From the NCBI RefSeq assembly GCF_029338315.1, contig NZ_CP119794.1, positions 558,001-622,000 of the forward strand: a stretch of 64,000 nt of DNA, read 5' to 3'. Both the position numbers and the translations under genes were made by a program. The DNA is from Haloarcula regularis. Its GTDB lineage: Archaea > Halobacteriota > Halobacteria > Halobacteriales > Haloarculaceae. This document shows, piece by piece, positions 54,830 to 64,000 of this stretch. The notes under the pieces are model-generated. The model had not been told where the DNA came from. It did no database searches and saw nothing but the letters and a program-made list of their open reading frames with translations. The number at the start of each line of letters is the position of its first letter. Within the stretch, counting starts at the first letter, position 1.

Positions 54830-54947
54830 GTAACGGTTTCCACGCGAGCGCCGGGAATAAACGCGGTGGCCCACTGCACGGAACGAGTGTGAACCGCATT
54901 CAATCGATTATCACCATACCGCTGCCGTGTTGCGTATTTGCGAAAAC

Positions 54948-54955
54948 TTTAAATA
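54948..54955 (+). promoter_or_regulatory. TATA box of the small gene-cdc48 operon
   Basis: TTTAAATA, 26-33 bases before ATG 54981, in AAAACTTTAAATAG. It predicts a leaderless transcript covering the 83-residue gene and cdc48. Confidence 0.7.
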
Positions 54956-54980
54956 GTTGTCTGACTTACCTTGCGTTAGG

Positions 54981-55232
54981 ATGAATTCAGAACGTACGTT
55001 GTTCGGCGACGTTCCCTTCCGTCGGTTCGAGTACGACGACCACGTCGTGTTCGCGGCGGACGTGGGACCCGTCGACGACGCCAGCGTCGACATCGTCGAC
55101 GGGACGATAATCGTCGTGGCGGGCGACGACCAGTACGAACAGGAACTCCCCGCGGGTGTGGACGCACGAGCGTTTATCAACCACGGCGTCCTCACCATCG
55201 AGCTGTCCGACCCCGAGGAGGAGATTCGATGA
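54981..55232 (+). CDS. Hsp20-like small protein coupled to CDC48 (DUF7127-type)
   Basis: 83 residues: [40 protein letters not shown] and [18 protein letters not shown], a beta-sandwich pattern like the alpha-crystallin/GvpH group with the GVLTIEL strand. The stop overlaps the CDC48 start by four bases (ATGA), so it is translated together with it. A role as chaperone or substrate adaptor for CDC48 is inference; I remember the family as DUF7127. Confidence 0.75.
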   Translation: MNSERTLFGDVPFRRFEYDDHVVFAADVGPVDDASVDIVDGTIIVVAGDDQYEQELPAGVDARAFINHGVLTIELSDPEEEIR

Positions 55233-57499
55233 AACTCACCGTCAAACCACTCAAGCAGAAGGACGCCGGCCGCGGACTGGCAGCCATCGACCGCGGTGCG
55301 ATGGACGAGATGGGCCTCGAGAACGGCGACTACATCGTCCTCGAGGGGCGCCAGGGCAACCGCGCTGTCGCGCGCGTCTGGCCAGGCTACCCCGAGGACA
55401 CCGGCGACGGCATCGTCCGCATCGACGGCCAGCTCCGCCAGGAGGCCGGCGTCGGCATCGACGACAGCGTCTCGGTCGAGAAGGCCGACGTGAACCCGGC
55501 GACCCACGTCACCGTCGCCCTGCCCCAGAACCTCCGGGTCCGGGGCAACGTCGGGCCGATGATCCGCAACAACCTCAGCGGCCAGGCCGTCACCCAGGGC
55601 CAGACCGTCCCCGTGAGCTTCGGCCTCGGTCCGCTCTCGTCGATGTCCGGCCAGAAGATCCCGCTGAAGATCGCCGAGACCGAACCCTCCGGGACCGTCG
55701 TCGTCACCGACTCCACGGAGATCCAGGTCAGCGAGAAACCCGCCGAGCAGATCCGCGGCGGCGAGGCCGCCGAGGGCCGGGAGACGCCCGACGTCACCTA
55801 CGAGGACATCGGCGGCCTCGACGGCGAACTCGAGCAGGTCCGCGAGATGATCGAGCTGCCGATGCGCCACCCCGAGCTCTTCCAGCAGCTCGGTATCGAA
55901 CCGCCGAAGGGCGTGCTGCTGCACGGCCCGCCTGGCACCGGGAAGACCCTGATGGCGAAGGCCGTCGCCAACGAGATCGACGCGTACTTCACGACCATCT
56001 CCGGTCCGGAGATCATGTCGAAGTACTACGGCGAGAGCGAGGAGCAGCTCCGTGACATCTTCGACGAGGCCTCGGAGAACGCGCCCGCGATCGTCTTCAT
56101 CGACGAGATCGACTCCATCGCGCCCAAGCGCGGCGAGACCCAGGGCGACGTGGAACGCCGCGTCGTCGCCCAGTTGCTCTCCTTGATGGACGGCTTAGAG
56201 GAGCGCGGCCAGGTCATCGTCATCGGCGCGACCAACCGCGTCGACGCCATCGACCCCGCGCTCCGCCGTGGTGGCCGCTTCGACCGCGAGATCGAGATCG
56301 GCGTCCCCGACAAGGACGGCCGCAAGGAGATCCTGCAGGTCCACACTCGCGGAATGCCCCTCTCGGAGAAGATCGACTTAGAGGAGTACGCCGAGAACAC
56401 CCACGGGTTCGTCGGGGCCGACCTCGCCTCGCTGACCAAAGAGAGCGCCATGAACGCGCTCCGGCGCATCCGTCCCGAACTCGACCTCGAGTCCGACGAG
56501 ATAGACGCCGAGGTCCTGGAACACTTAGAGATCACCGACGAGGACTTCAAGGAGGCCAAGAAGGGCATCGAGCCCTCGGCACTCCGGGAGGTGTTCGTCG
56601 AGGTCCCCGATATCACCTGGGCCGACGTCGGCGGACTCGAGGACACCAAGGAACGCCTCCGCGAGACCATCCAGTGGCCCCTCGAGTACGGCAGCGTCTT
56701 CGAGGCGATGGACTTAGACGCCGCGAAGGGCGTCCTGCTGTACGGCCCGCCCGGCACCGGGAAGACCCTGCTCGCGAAGGCCGTCGCCAACGAGGCCGAC
56801 TCGAACTTCATCTCGGTGAAAGGGCCAGAGCTGCTGAACAAGTTCGTCGGCGAGTCCGAGAAGGGCGTCCGCGAGGTGTTCAGCAAGGCCCGCGAGAACG
56901 CCCCCACCGTGGTGTTCTTCGACGAGATCGACTCCATCGCGACCGAACGGGGCACCCGGTCTGGCGACTCGGGCGTCGGCGAGCGCATGGTCAGCCAGCT
57001 GCTGACCGAACTCGACGGCATCGAGGAGATGGAGGACGTCGTCGTCATCGCGACGAGCAACCGGCCCGACCTCATCGACAGCGCCCTGCTGCGCCCCGGA
57101 CGCCTGGACCGGCACGTCCACGTGCCGGTGCCCGACGAGGAGGCGCGCCGCGCCATCTTCGATGTCCACACCCGCGACAAGCCGCTGGCCGACGACGTCG
57201 ACCTGGACCGGCTTGCCCGCCGCACCGAGGGCTACGTCGGGGCCGACATCGAGGCCGTCGCCCGCGAGGCGTCGATGGCTGCGACCCGCGAGTTCATCGC
57301 CAGCGTCGACCCCGAGGACATCGACGACACCGTCGGCAACGTCCGCGTGACGATGGACCACTTCGAGCAGGCCTTAGACGAGGTCAACGCCAGCGTCACC
57401 CAGGAGACCCGCGACCGCTACGAACAGATCGAAGAGCAGTTCCAGCGTAACGAACCCGGCATGGCCGACGAAGACCGGGTCGGCCGGACCTTCCAGTAG
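55229..57499 (+). CDS. cdc48: CDC48/p97-type AAA+ ATPase
   Basis: 756 residues. N domain (double-psi barrel, about 1-190: [20 protein letters not shown]). D1 has [14 protein letters not shown] (Walker A) and [16 protein letters not shown] (Walker B). D2 has [14 protein letters not shown] and [18 protein letters not shown] arginines are in [13 protein letters not shown] and [13 protein letters not shown] hexameric unfoldase that feeds proteins to the proteasome in archaea. Full length and intact; encoded directly after a small Hsp20-like protein. Confidence 0.97.
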   Translation: MKLTVKPLKQKDAGRGLAAIDRGAMDEMGLENGDYIVLEGRQGNRAVARVWPGYPEDTGDGIVRIDGQLRQEAGVGIDDSVSVEKADVNPATHVTVALPQNLRVRGNVGPMIRNNLSGQAVTQGQTVPVSFGLGPLSSMSGQKIPLKIAETEPSGTVVVTDSTEIQVSEKPAEQIRGGEAAEGRETPDVTYEDIGGLDGELEQVREMIELPMRHPELFQQLGIEPPKGVLLHGPPGTGKTLMAKAVANEIDAYFTTISGPEIMSKYYGESEEQLRDIFDEASENAPAIVFIDEIDSIAPKRGETQGDVERRVVAQLLSLMDGLEERGQVIVIGATNRVDAIDPALRRGGRFDREIEIGVPDKDGRKEILQVHTRGMPLSEKIDLEEYAENTHGFVGADLASLTKESAMNALRRIRPELDLESDEIDAEVLEHLEITDEDFKEAKKGIEPSALREVFVEVPDITWADVGGLEDTKERLRETIQWPLEYGSVFEAMDLDAAKGVLLYGPPGTGKTLLAKAVANEADSNFISVKGPELLNKFVGESEKGVREVFSKARENAPTVVFFDEIDSIATERGTRSGDSGVGERMVSQLLTELDGIEEMEDVVVIATSNRPDLIDSALLRPGRLDRHVHVPVPDEEARRAIFDVHTRDKPLADDVDLDRLARRTEGYVGADIEAVAREASMAATREFIASVDPEDIDDTVGNVRVTMDHFEQALDEVNASVTQETRDRYEQIEEQFQRNEPGMADEDRVGRTFQ

Positions 57500-57622
57500 G
57501 GCCGGTTTCGGCCGGGCGTCCGCATTCGCTCGCTCGTTTTCTCCGTCTACAGCGACGAGGGTAGTCCCATCGCCGCGTCGCAGAACGCAATACACATTGT
57601 GCCGTTGTCCTAACCCCGACCT

Positions 57623-58183
57623 ATGCAGGTGACTGTTCGTGACAACGTCGGGCCGATAACCGGCCTCCTGACGGTCGTCTCGCTCGCCGTCGTGTTCGGC
57701 GCCGTCCTTGGTGCGATCCCCCGGTCGGTGCTGCCCCATCCCCCCGACGCCGTCGTCGGCGCCATCCCCCACGTCAACGCCGCCCTGAGTCTCGTCGCCA
57801 TCGGCACTATCGTCGGCGGGGTTCGCGCCATCCGTCGCGGCGACGTCCGCCGGCACCGGCGGTTGATGCTCGCCACCTTTGGGTTGTTCGTCGCCTTCCT
57901 CGTCCTCTATCTCTACCGGGTCATCTTCGAGGGGCCCACGCAGTTCGCTGGCCCCGCCGTCCTCGAGACCTACGTCTACTTCCCGCTGCTCGCGATACAC
58001 ATCCTGCTGGCCATCGTCGCCATCCCGCTCGTGTACTACGTCCTCCTGCTCGCGTTCTCGCACCCGCCCGCCCGACTGTCCGAGACCAACCACCCGCGAG
58101 TGGGGAAGGCCGCGGCGACGCTGTGGCTCGTCTCCTTCTCGCTGGGTGTCGTGGTCTACCTCATGCTGTACGTGTTCTGGTGA
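57623..58183 (+). CDS. DUF420 membrane protein
   Basis: 186 residues with about five membrane segments. The conserved His set of DUF420 is visible: IPHVNAALSLVAIGTIVGG, VRRHRRLMLATFGLFVAFL, YFPLLAIHILLAIVAIPLVY and [19 protein letters not shown]. The family often neighbours cytochrome oxidase genes and may bind haem or metal, though none of those genes is here. It overlaps the convergent metalloprotease by 23 bases. Confidence 0.87.
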   Translation: MQVTVRDNVGPITGLLTVVSLAVVFGAVLGAIPRSVLPHPPDAVVGAIPHVNAALSLVAIGTIVGGVRAIRRGDVRRHRRLMLATFGLFVAFLVLYLYRVIFEGPTQFAGPAVLETYVYFPLLAIHILLAIVAIPLVYYVLLLAFSHPPARLSETNHPRVGKAAATLWLVSFSLGVVVYLMLYVFW

Positions 58184-59147
58184 CCGGCGGCGGGACCTCG
58201 GGGTCGACCCGCGCGACCCACAGGTTCGGCGCGTCGAGTTCCTCCCGGGTCGGCAGGTTCTCGGGGCGGTCCCAGACCCGGCCCGCGGCGGCGACGCCAC
58301 GGTCGTCGGCCACCGCGTCGAAGAACGCCTTGCCCCGCTCGTACTGCTGGCGCTTCATCCCGAGGCCCAAAAGGCGCCGGACCAGCGTCGCCACCGGTCC
58401 CCGACCCTTGCGGCGCTCGTCGACCTTCCGCCGCAGGTCGTCGTACTGGTCGTCGAACGCCCGGTCCATCAGCAGCTCGGCGTACCCCTCGACGGCCGTC
58501 ATCGTGGTGTCGAGTTCCCCGAGCGACGCGCGGTCCAGGTTCCCGTCGCTCAACTTGTCGATGGCTGTTTGCATCGACTCCTCGAGATGGGCCGAGAGCC
58601 ACGGCGCGGCCCCGAACTCCGCCGCGTGTGTCACCTCGTGGAAGGCGATCCACCGGCGGAACCGGTCGCCGTCGACGTCGAGTTGCCCGGCGACGCGCTG
58701 GATGTTCGGCCGGACGAAGTACAGCGCGTGCTCGTCGCCGTCGGCCAGCAAGAGCGGGTCGTACTGCCCGAGGACGTTGTTGCCCAGAAACGAGAGCGCG
58801 AAGGCCATCGACCCGGTGTTGACGACCCGGGCGATGCCCGGGATGTACTCCGCCTGCTGCTCGATCGGCGCCATCACCCGCTCGAAGGTGGCGACGTTGG
58901 CGTCGATCCAGTGGTGGCGGTTCTGTATCTCGACCGTCTCGGGCAGGTCGAAGTCGAGCTCGCTGACGCGCCGGACGCGGTCTCGCGCGTCCCGGACGTC
59001 GGTCGCGTACCCCTCACGCTCGGCCGTCGAGACGTCGAGGTCACCGGGGTCCGTCCCCGCTTTCGCCGCGGCGGCGACGGCCTCCCAGTCGATGGGTCCG
59101 TCGCCCGACGCCCGCGCGACGGCCCTGACGCTGTGGTACAGTCCCAT
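58161..59147 (-). CDS. Zincin-type metalloprotease (zincin_2 family)
   Basis: 328 residues. RRWIAFHEVTHAAEFGAAPW carries HExxH with a following His and the Glu-like environment of the zincin_2 (F420-biosynthesis-associated) family. TMTAVEGYAELLMDRAFDDQ matches the second family block. No signal peptide is seen. Start MGLYHSVRAVARASG at 59147 is preferred to 59210. The biological substrate is unknown. Confidence 0.82.
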   Translation of the reverse strand: MGLYHSVRAVARASGDGPIDWEAVAAAAKAGTDPGDLDVSTAEREGYATDVRDARDRVRRVSELDFDLPETVEIQNRHHWIDANVATFERVMAPIEQQAEYIPGIARVVNTGSMAFALSFLGNNVLGQYDPLLLADGDEHALYFVRPNIQRVAGQLDVDGDRFRRWIAFHEVTHAAEFGAAPWLSAHLEESMQTAIDKLSDGNLDRASLGELDTTMTAVEGYAELLMDRAFDDQYDDLRRKVDERRKGRGPVATLVRRLLGLGMKRQQYERGKAFFDAVADDRGVAAAGRVWDRPENLPTREELDAPNLWVARVDPEVPPPVTRTRTA

Positions 59148-59305
59148 ACCCCATCGACGGGACGCGCCGAAATATGCCTTCTCCCCGTTCGCCGTCCCGC
59201 CGTCCGGCACTGTGGTGCCGCTGGACCGGTAACCGGGGGCTACTGAGATGGCTGTCGGACGCGCACGACGAATCGTGGTGGAGGAACCGCGGCCGCCTGC
59301 GCCGG

Positions 59306-59464
59306 TCAGACCAGCGAGCCACAGGACCGACAGCGAGCGCGGCCCGCTGTCGGGTCGTACGCGAGCCCGATGGCCTCGCAGTGACGGCAGTACCTGTCGT
59401 CGTCGCTCTCGGGGACTGCGGCACGCCGGGCCTCGACGGCCGCCCGGTGATCAGTGACGGTCAT
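59306..59464 (-). CDS. 52-residue zinc-ribbon protein
   Basis: MTVTDHRAAVEARRAAVPES is followed by a ribbon YCRHCEAIGLAYDPTAGR and ARCRSCGSLV: two CxxC pairs 15 residues apart, then a stop. Third codon positions are almost all G or C. It is too short for most gene callers but complete, with a clear start. Function unknown, as with the other zinc microproteins in haloarchaea. Confidence 0.7.
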   Translation of the reverse strand: MTVTDHRAAVEARRAAVPESDDDRYCRHCEAIGLAYDPTAGRARCRSCGSLV

Positions 59465-59878
59465 ACGTCATTTGACACCACGATTCCACTAAAGTACGAG
59501 CCGCATACCCCCCGTACGCCGCGGACTGTGACGGTTTACACTCCCTACCGCTATCGCCTCTCCCGGTGTCGAGTGACGTTTCAACGGACAAATCCGTGAC
59601 TCGATAGGTATTATCGAGCGTTATCCGTGCCAACTATAGCCTCGTTATTTTCAGTTCGGGATTATATTCGACAGGGATGCAGATATAATTTCGACAAGCG
59701 CCCGAACGAGACGTTTTATTTGTCTAATAGTCGAGAGTGGGTCTACAGAACTAGAGATAGTTCGATATCGGTCCGCAATGTCGTCGAAATCCGTGTCCCA
59801 TGTCCATAATTGGAGGATAATTCGGCAGTTTACGGTATCTTTGACCAGAGTGAGAAATCGGATACCGGTACGGCGGTC
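59465..59878. other. 414-base AT-rich interval, no gene
   Basis: Noticeably lower GC than its surroundings (for example TTATATTCGACAG, TATAATTTCG, TTTTATTTGTCTAATAG). Open frames here lack coding character. It probably holds the promoter of the 52-residue gene near 59490-59510 (minus) and the 3' region of the aldehyde dehydrogenase gene. Confidence 0.5.
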
Positions 59879-61320
59879 TTAGTAGTTGAGGTAGACGGTC
59901 TTGGAGATGGTGTAGAAGTCCAGGCCGGCGTCGCCCTGCTCGCGGTAGGTCTCGCTCGAGGAGTCTTTCATCCCTCCGAAGGGCACGTGCAACTCCAGTC
60001 CCGTCGTCTTCTCGTTGACCTTCACCACGCCCGAGTCGGCATCGGCGACGAAACTGTGGGCCTCCGAGAGGTCCTCCGTGACGATGCTCGCCGACAGCCC
60101 GTACGGCACCCCGTTGGCCACCTCGACAGCCTCCTCGTAACTCGAGACCGGGATGACCGACAGCACCGGCCCGAAGATCTCCTCCTGGGCGATCCGCATC
60201 TCCGGCTCGACGTCCGAGAACACCGCCGGCTCCACGAAGTAGCCGCCCTCGCCCGCCTCGACCTCGCGACCCGGTCTCCAATGTCGCCCCCTCGCTCTCG
60301 CCGACCTCCACGTAGTCCAGCGTCCCCTCGAGCTCCGCCTCCGAGACGTGGGGACCCATGTCGGCGCCCTCGAGACCGGGACCGACCTCGATATCTTCCG
60401 CTTTGGCGACGATACCGTCGAGGAACGCCTCGTAGAGGTCCTCGTGGACGATCGCCCGCGAGGTCGCCGTACAGGCCTGGCCCGTCACGCCGAACGCTCC
60501 GGCGGCCGCGATGTCGACGGCCTCGTCGACGTCGGCGCTGTCCATCACCACGACCGGGTTCTTCCCGCCCATCTCCAGCTGGACGCGCTTGCCCGACTCG
60601 TTGGCCTGCGACCCGACCGTCTCCCCGACGGCCGAACTCCCCGTGAACGACACCGCGTCGATCGCCTCGTGCGTCGAGACCGTCTTTCCGACGGTCCGAC
60701 CGGGACCGGTGACCATGTTGAGCGCGCCGTCGGGCAGGCCCGCCTCGTCCAGACACTCGACCAGCTGGCGCGCGACGCTGGGCGCGATGGAGGCGGGCTT
60801 GAACACGACCGTCGTCCCGGCGGCCAGCGCCGGCGCGATCTTCCAGGCAGGGATGGCGATGGGGTAGTTCCAGGGAGTGATGAGCCCCGCGACGCCCACG
60901 GGTTCGTTGACCGTGTACAGCGTCTTCTCGGGCGCTGGCGGGCTTGACATCGCCGCCGACCTCGCTGGCTTTCGTCCCGTAGTAGGCGAAGATGTCGATG
61001 GCGCGCTGGACCTCACCGCTGGCTTCCGGGCGCGCCTTGCCCTCCTCGCGCACCAACGTCTCGGTGATCTCGTCCTTGCGCGCGGCCAGGTTGTTCGAGG
61101 CCTCGCGCAGGATGGCGCCCCGCTGTGGCCCCGGTGTGGTGCCCCACTCGTCCTGGGCGGCCGCCGCAGCCTCGACGGCGCGCTCGGCGTCAGCCGTCCC
61201 GGACTGCTGGTACCGGGCGACGACCTCCGAGGGGGCCGCAGGGTTGTGCGTCTCGTAGGTCTCGCCGCTCTCCGCTTCGATCCACGCTCCGTCGACGTAA
61301 TTGTGGTACGTCTCTACCAT
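59879..61320 (-). CDS. Aldehyde dehydrogenase (semialdehyde type), two frameshifts
   Basis: NAD(P)-dependent aldehyde dehydrogenase, about 479 residues after repair. Start MVETYHNYVDGAWIEAESGE; then GVAGLITPWNYPIAIPAWKI, VSFTGSSAVGETVGSQANES, catalytic Glu in VQLEMGGKNPVVV and catalytic Cys in GVTGQACTATSRAIV; C-terminal EEIFGPVLSVIPV. Extra bases at 60940-60942 (GGG) and 60270-60272 (CCC) break it into three frames. By neighbours (sugar-acid dehydratase, SDR, Gfo/Idh remnant) the likely substrate is 2-oxoglutarate semialdehyde from pentose oxidation, like XacF, or another sugar-derived aldehyde. That specificity is inference. Confidence 0.87.
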
Positions 61321-62273
61321 TAGTGGGAGCGACTCGCCCCGGCTACGAGAAGGTTTTGGTGACCGTCGGGCTTCGCGCACACGTGTCGCGCACGACCGAG
61401 CGGCGAACTGGGCAGAGCCAGGTATAGGGTCCTAAAGCGAGGCCAGCCACGCTCGACGGCGATTCGACCGAGTGCGAGGGCATCCAGCGGTGGCCCCGGA
61501 CCGCGTGAGTACGGGCGACCGAAGTGCTCCGGGACGAATTCACCACTGATGAACAGAATTTCTGACGATCGTTCGTGAGAGAGTCGAAGTTTCGTGACAT
61601 ATGTACATTTGTTAGAGTATACGTCGGTGTTCGGAATTCGGATTCCAGTGACCGAGTTCGCACGCCTGGAAGCAGCCGGGGATCGACAGAATTCGGGCGT
61701 TTGAGGCCCCCTAAGCCGGTTTCGAAGATATTTCCCGTCTGTGTGACTGTTCGTTCACCCTGGATGAATTACTATTCTGTCAGGGAAGACGGCACGTACG
61801 CAGAGCGTGACCGGCGTCGGGGTCCCGCTGCCGTAGCCGACCACCGACCACCTGCCCCCCACTGCCGGGGACCTGCCAGGCCGTCCACAGGTAGGGCCGG
61901 GGCCACGCCGCCCGTATCGCCGGGTCGGACCGTCGGTCGTGGTCGGGGAAGACGAGCGGGACTTACGTAGCGACGTCGCCGATCTCGATTGCGTCCGAAC
62001 AGGCGAAAGCGGACCGCCTCGACTCCCGCGATCTATGCGAGATTCTCCCGCGAGACGGGGGACACCTCTTTTCAGCCATTCGACATCCCTGTTCTACATG
62101 ACAGGATAAGGGCTGCGGGCGGTCCGGGGGCGAGGCAGTTCTGACCGCCCGAGAGCCGCAGGGTACTGCGATTTTCGCCACGCCTGTCGAGAGTATCGGG
62201 CAGATCGGTGAGAGTGATCGTTCACACGAAGTGAACACGGTAAGGACGTCCAATCGAGAGCGGAAGGAACCGG
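61321..62273. other. 953-base interval without a supported gene
   Basis: No coding region convinces on either strand. The AT-rich part 61540-61640 (GACATATGTACATTTGTTAG) may hold a promoter or operator, and an inverted repeat GTTCAC-ACGAA-GTGAAC lies at 62220-62236 close to the remnant gene's 3' end. It was probably once part of the sugar gene cluster. Confidence 0.45.
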
Positions 62274-62460
62274 TTACCAGAAGGTGATCGCCACGTCCTT
62301 CAGTGGCCGGTCGAGCGGTCTCGAGACCTGGCTACCGGTGTGGTGAGCGACGGGGAACGCGACGACGATCTCGAGCGGGCGGGCCGCTCCCACGCCGGTC
62401 GACTGGTTCTCGATGTCCCCGTCGAGGACCGCGACGACGTCGCGGACAGCGGTTGGGAAC
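62274..62460 (-). pseudogene. 3' remnant of a Gfo/Idh/MocA-type sugar dehydrogenase
   Basis: The minus strand reads AVRDVVAVLDGDIENQSTGV then AARPLEIVVAF and PLDRPLKDVAITFW before a TAA at 62274-62276. This is the C-terminal pattern of haloarchaeal glucose-fructose-oxidoreductase-like dehydrogenases. Upstream of about 62460 the frame is lost and nothing of the Rossmann domain remains. Confidence 0.6.
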
Positions 62461-62546
62461 GCCCGCCGGTCTCCTCGTCGTACATCCCGACGAGGACTAT
62501 CCTGGCGAGACCCCCGGTCCCGACGATACCGGCCCCGTCGGTCAGC

Positions 62547-63722
62547 TCACTCGTAGGTGTGGAGGCTCCCCGTCTGGTTCGCTTCGATGTAGTCCCAGTC
62601 GTAGTCGACGCCCAGGCCCGGGCCGTCGGGCACTTCGACCATGCCGTTCTCGTCGACGGTGTCGATCATGTCGGAGTAGTCGCCCTCGTAGACGGGCGGT
62701 TGCGTGTTGGGACAGTCCGGGTGCACCAGGGCGAGCTCGTAGTAGTTGGTGTTCCGGATGGCCGCGATGCAGTGACGCTGTGCGGGTCCGGGCGCGTGGA
62801 ACTCGACGTCCAGGCCGAAGCCCTCGGCCACGTTGGCGCGTTTCATCGCGCCGGTGATGCCGGCGTCGTACTCGGGGTCTGCCCGGAGGAAGTCCGTGGC
62901 CTCGTTGGCGACGAAGTCCGTCGCCGGTTCGAGCCCCCGGACGTGTTCGGTCTGGAGGATGGGGGTGTCGAGCTTCTGACGGAGCTTGCGGTGGCCGTGC
63001 TGGGAGATGCCGCCGTCCCGGTACGGGTCCTCGTACCAGAAGAAGCCCTCCTCGTCACACGCGCGGCCGAGCTTCAGCGCGTCGGCGAACGTCTCGAGTT
63101 CGCAGGCCGGGTCGTGCATCAGGTCCATCTCGTCGCCGACGCGGTCGCCGACGGCGTGGACCGCCTCGAGTTCACGCTCCAGGTCGCGCGAGCCCTCGCT
63201 CCCGCCCCAGCCGTGGATCTTGAACGCGCCGTAGCCCATCTCGAGACACTCCTCGGCGAAGTCGGCGAAGGCCTCGGGCGTGTCGAGGCCGCCGTTCTCG
63301 TCGCCGTGGTAGGTCGACGCGTACGCGGGGAACTTCGTCCGGTACGTGCCGAGCAGCTCGTGGATGGGCGCGTCGTAGTACTTCCCGGCGAAGTCCCACA
63401 GCGCGATGTCGATGGGGCCCATCCCCATCCGGTCGTACTTCCGGAGGGCGCGCTTGATCTCCGACCAGTGGTGTTCCCGCTCGAGCGGGTTCTTCCCGAG
63501 GAGGTAGTCGGCGAACATGTTGACCTGGGCCGCACCCGGCGAGTTCCCGCCGACGTACTCCCCGGTGATGCCCGTGTCGGTGTGGATCTTGAGCCCGAAC
63601 AGCTTCCGTTCGGTCACCGAACCGGGTTCGTAGACGAGGTTGAACCCGTGCTGGTCCGTCCCCACGTCTTCGATAGGGTAGGAGAACTCTACTGACTCGA
63701 TGCTGGTAATCTCTGGTGCCAT
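62547..63722 (-). CDS. Enolase-superfamily sugar-acid dehydratase (mandelate racemase family)
   Basis: 391 residues. Capping domain first (ITSIESVEFSYPIEDVG). Barrel motifs follow: YGAFKIHGWGGSEG (base region), then metal ligands MDLMHDPACEL (Asp), FFWYEDPYRDGG (Glu) and ILQTEHVRGLE (Glu), and VEFHAPGPAQRHCIAAIRN with a catalytic His. It resembles gluconate/arabinonate-type dehydratases; the exact acid is unknown. ATG 63722 (MAPEITSIESV) is chosen over 63881. Neighbours support sugar oxidation. Confidence 0.82.
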   Translation of the reverse strand: MAPEITSIESVEFSYPIEDVGTDQHGFNLVYEPGSVTERKLFGLKIHTDTGITGEYVGGNSPGAAQVNMFADYLLGKNPLEREHHWSEIKRALRKYDRMGMGPIDIALWDFAGKYYDAPIHELLGTYRTKFPAYASTYHGDENGGLDTPEAFADFAEECLEMGYGAFKIHGWGGSEGSRDLERELEAVHAVGDRVGDEMDLMHDPACELETFADALKLGRACDEEGFFWYEDPYRDGGISQHGHRKLRQKLDTPILQTEHVRGLEPATDFVANEATDFLRADPEYDAGITGAMKRANVAEGFGLDVEFHAPGPAQRHCIAAIRNTNYYELALVHPDCPNTQPPVYEGDYSDMIDTVDENGMVEVPDGPGLGVDYDWDYIEANQTGSLHTYE

Positions 63723-63867
63723 ACGGGTCCCAAGAGAGACCACCACAATAAACCTGCGTGCTTCCCCGAGGATTACCGCGTCGCGTCGGGCGAACGTCCC
63801 GACGCCGTCCCGGGCTCTCGGAACCACCGGTGGATTCATCACGACATAGTGAGACGGTTCGCGTGCC

Positions 63868-64000
63868 ATGGTAGGGCACACCGAGTACGACTACACCGGC
63901 GAATCAGCTATCGTCACCGGGTCGACGAAGGGCATCGGCCGGGGCATCGCCGAGGGACTCGCCGAGGCCGGGGCGAACGTCGTCGTCAACGCCCGGGACG
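63868..64000 (+). CDS. SDR-family oxidoreductase, 3' partial
   Basis: First 44 residues: MVGHTEYDYTGESAIVTGST, then KGIGRGIAEGLAEAGANVVV. AIVTGSTKGIGRGIA is the TGxxxGxG nucleotide motif of short-chain dehydrogenases. The rest is beyond the window. It is divergent from the dehydratase across 145 bases, so they may share regulation. Likely a sugar or sugar-acid dehydrogenase by context. Confidence 0.85.
   Translation, partial: MVGHTEYDYTGESAIVTGSTKGIGRGIAEGLAEAGANVVVNARD

Noticed and set aside
59627..59809. 60-codon plus-strand frame in the AT-rich interval
   Set aside because: No coding bias, no recognisable motif, and no neighbour support.
61575..61970. 131-codon plus-strand frame
   Set aside because: Composition shifts from AT-rich to Arg/Pro-rich halfway, typical of non-coding DNA read in one frame.
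1..64000. CRISPR arrays, intact insertion sequences or rRNA genes
   Set aside because: I saw no spaced direct repeats, no transposase signature with terminal repeats, and no rRNA-like sequence.

Overview
The window is a 64 kb piece of a haloarchaeal chromosome. The signs are a high-GC coding style, strongly acidic proteins, archaeal replication and quality-control proteins (PriS, GINS, CDC48), many small CxxC zinc-ribbon proteins and haloarchaea-restricted conserved proteins, Tat lipoprotein signals, TATA boxes about 25-30 bp upstream of start codons, and a tRNA-Trp with a long guide-RNA intron. A ketohexokinase-like kinase next to glpR-pfkB fits the Haloarcula/Halomicrobium side of the class; that placement is inference.

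Layout. 1-5.1 kb: DNA replication (priS, gins51), an HtrA-like Tat lipoprotein protease, and small conserved genes. 5.2-8.2 kb: a fructose module, with a PfkB-family kinase convergent with pfkB-glpR and sharing the motif CGATACGA with it. 8.3-17.2 kb: branched-chain amino acid genes, all on the minus strand (transcription order leuA, ilvB, ilvN, ilvC, small gene, leuC, leuD, a membrane gene, leuB). ilvB has a long leader carrying a 15-codon ORF. 17.4-25.3 kb: a formate/nitrite-type transporter fused to two UspA domains, VOC and MBL-like proteins, an M24 peptidase, and an HTTM-DCC membrane protein with a partner. 25.5-30.7 kb: aroA and aroC, split by three regulators, then a family-4 uracil-DNA glycosylase. 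30.7-33.5 kb: a restriction-modification system with two methyltransferases and a PD-(D/E)xK nuclease.

34.6-44.9 kb is an accessory region ending at the 3' side of tRNA-Trp. It holds an epoxide-hydrolase-like protein and an FAD monooxygenase, each beside one of two paralogous HTH regulators. It also holds an isolated nuoCD fused by frameshift to a zinc-ribbon gene, a low-GC transglutaminase-like gene, microproteins and several gene remnants. 45-59.5 kb is core again: guaB, tRNA-Lys, a TrkA-N/DHH protein with a PRC-barrel neighbour, thioredoxin, a phosphatidyltransferase, CDC48 and a zinc metalloprotease. 59.9-64 kb looks like a sugar-acid catabolic cluster: aldehyde dehydrogenase, a sugar-acid dehydratase, the start of an SDR dehydrogenase, and the 3' remnant of a Gfo/Idh-type dehydrogenase.

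About fifteen small indels break otherwise well-conserved genes (priS, leuA, leuB, leuC, aroA and others), mostly in short homopolymers. Several lie in essential or prototrophy genes, so most are probably sequencing or assembly errors. I annotate those genes as single loci and give the position of each break.
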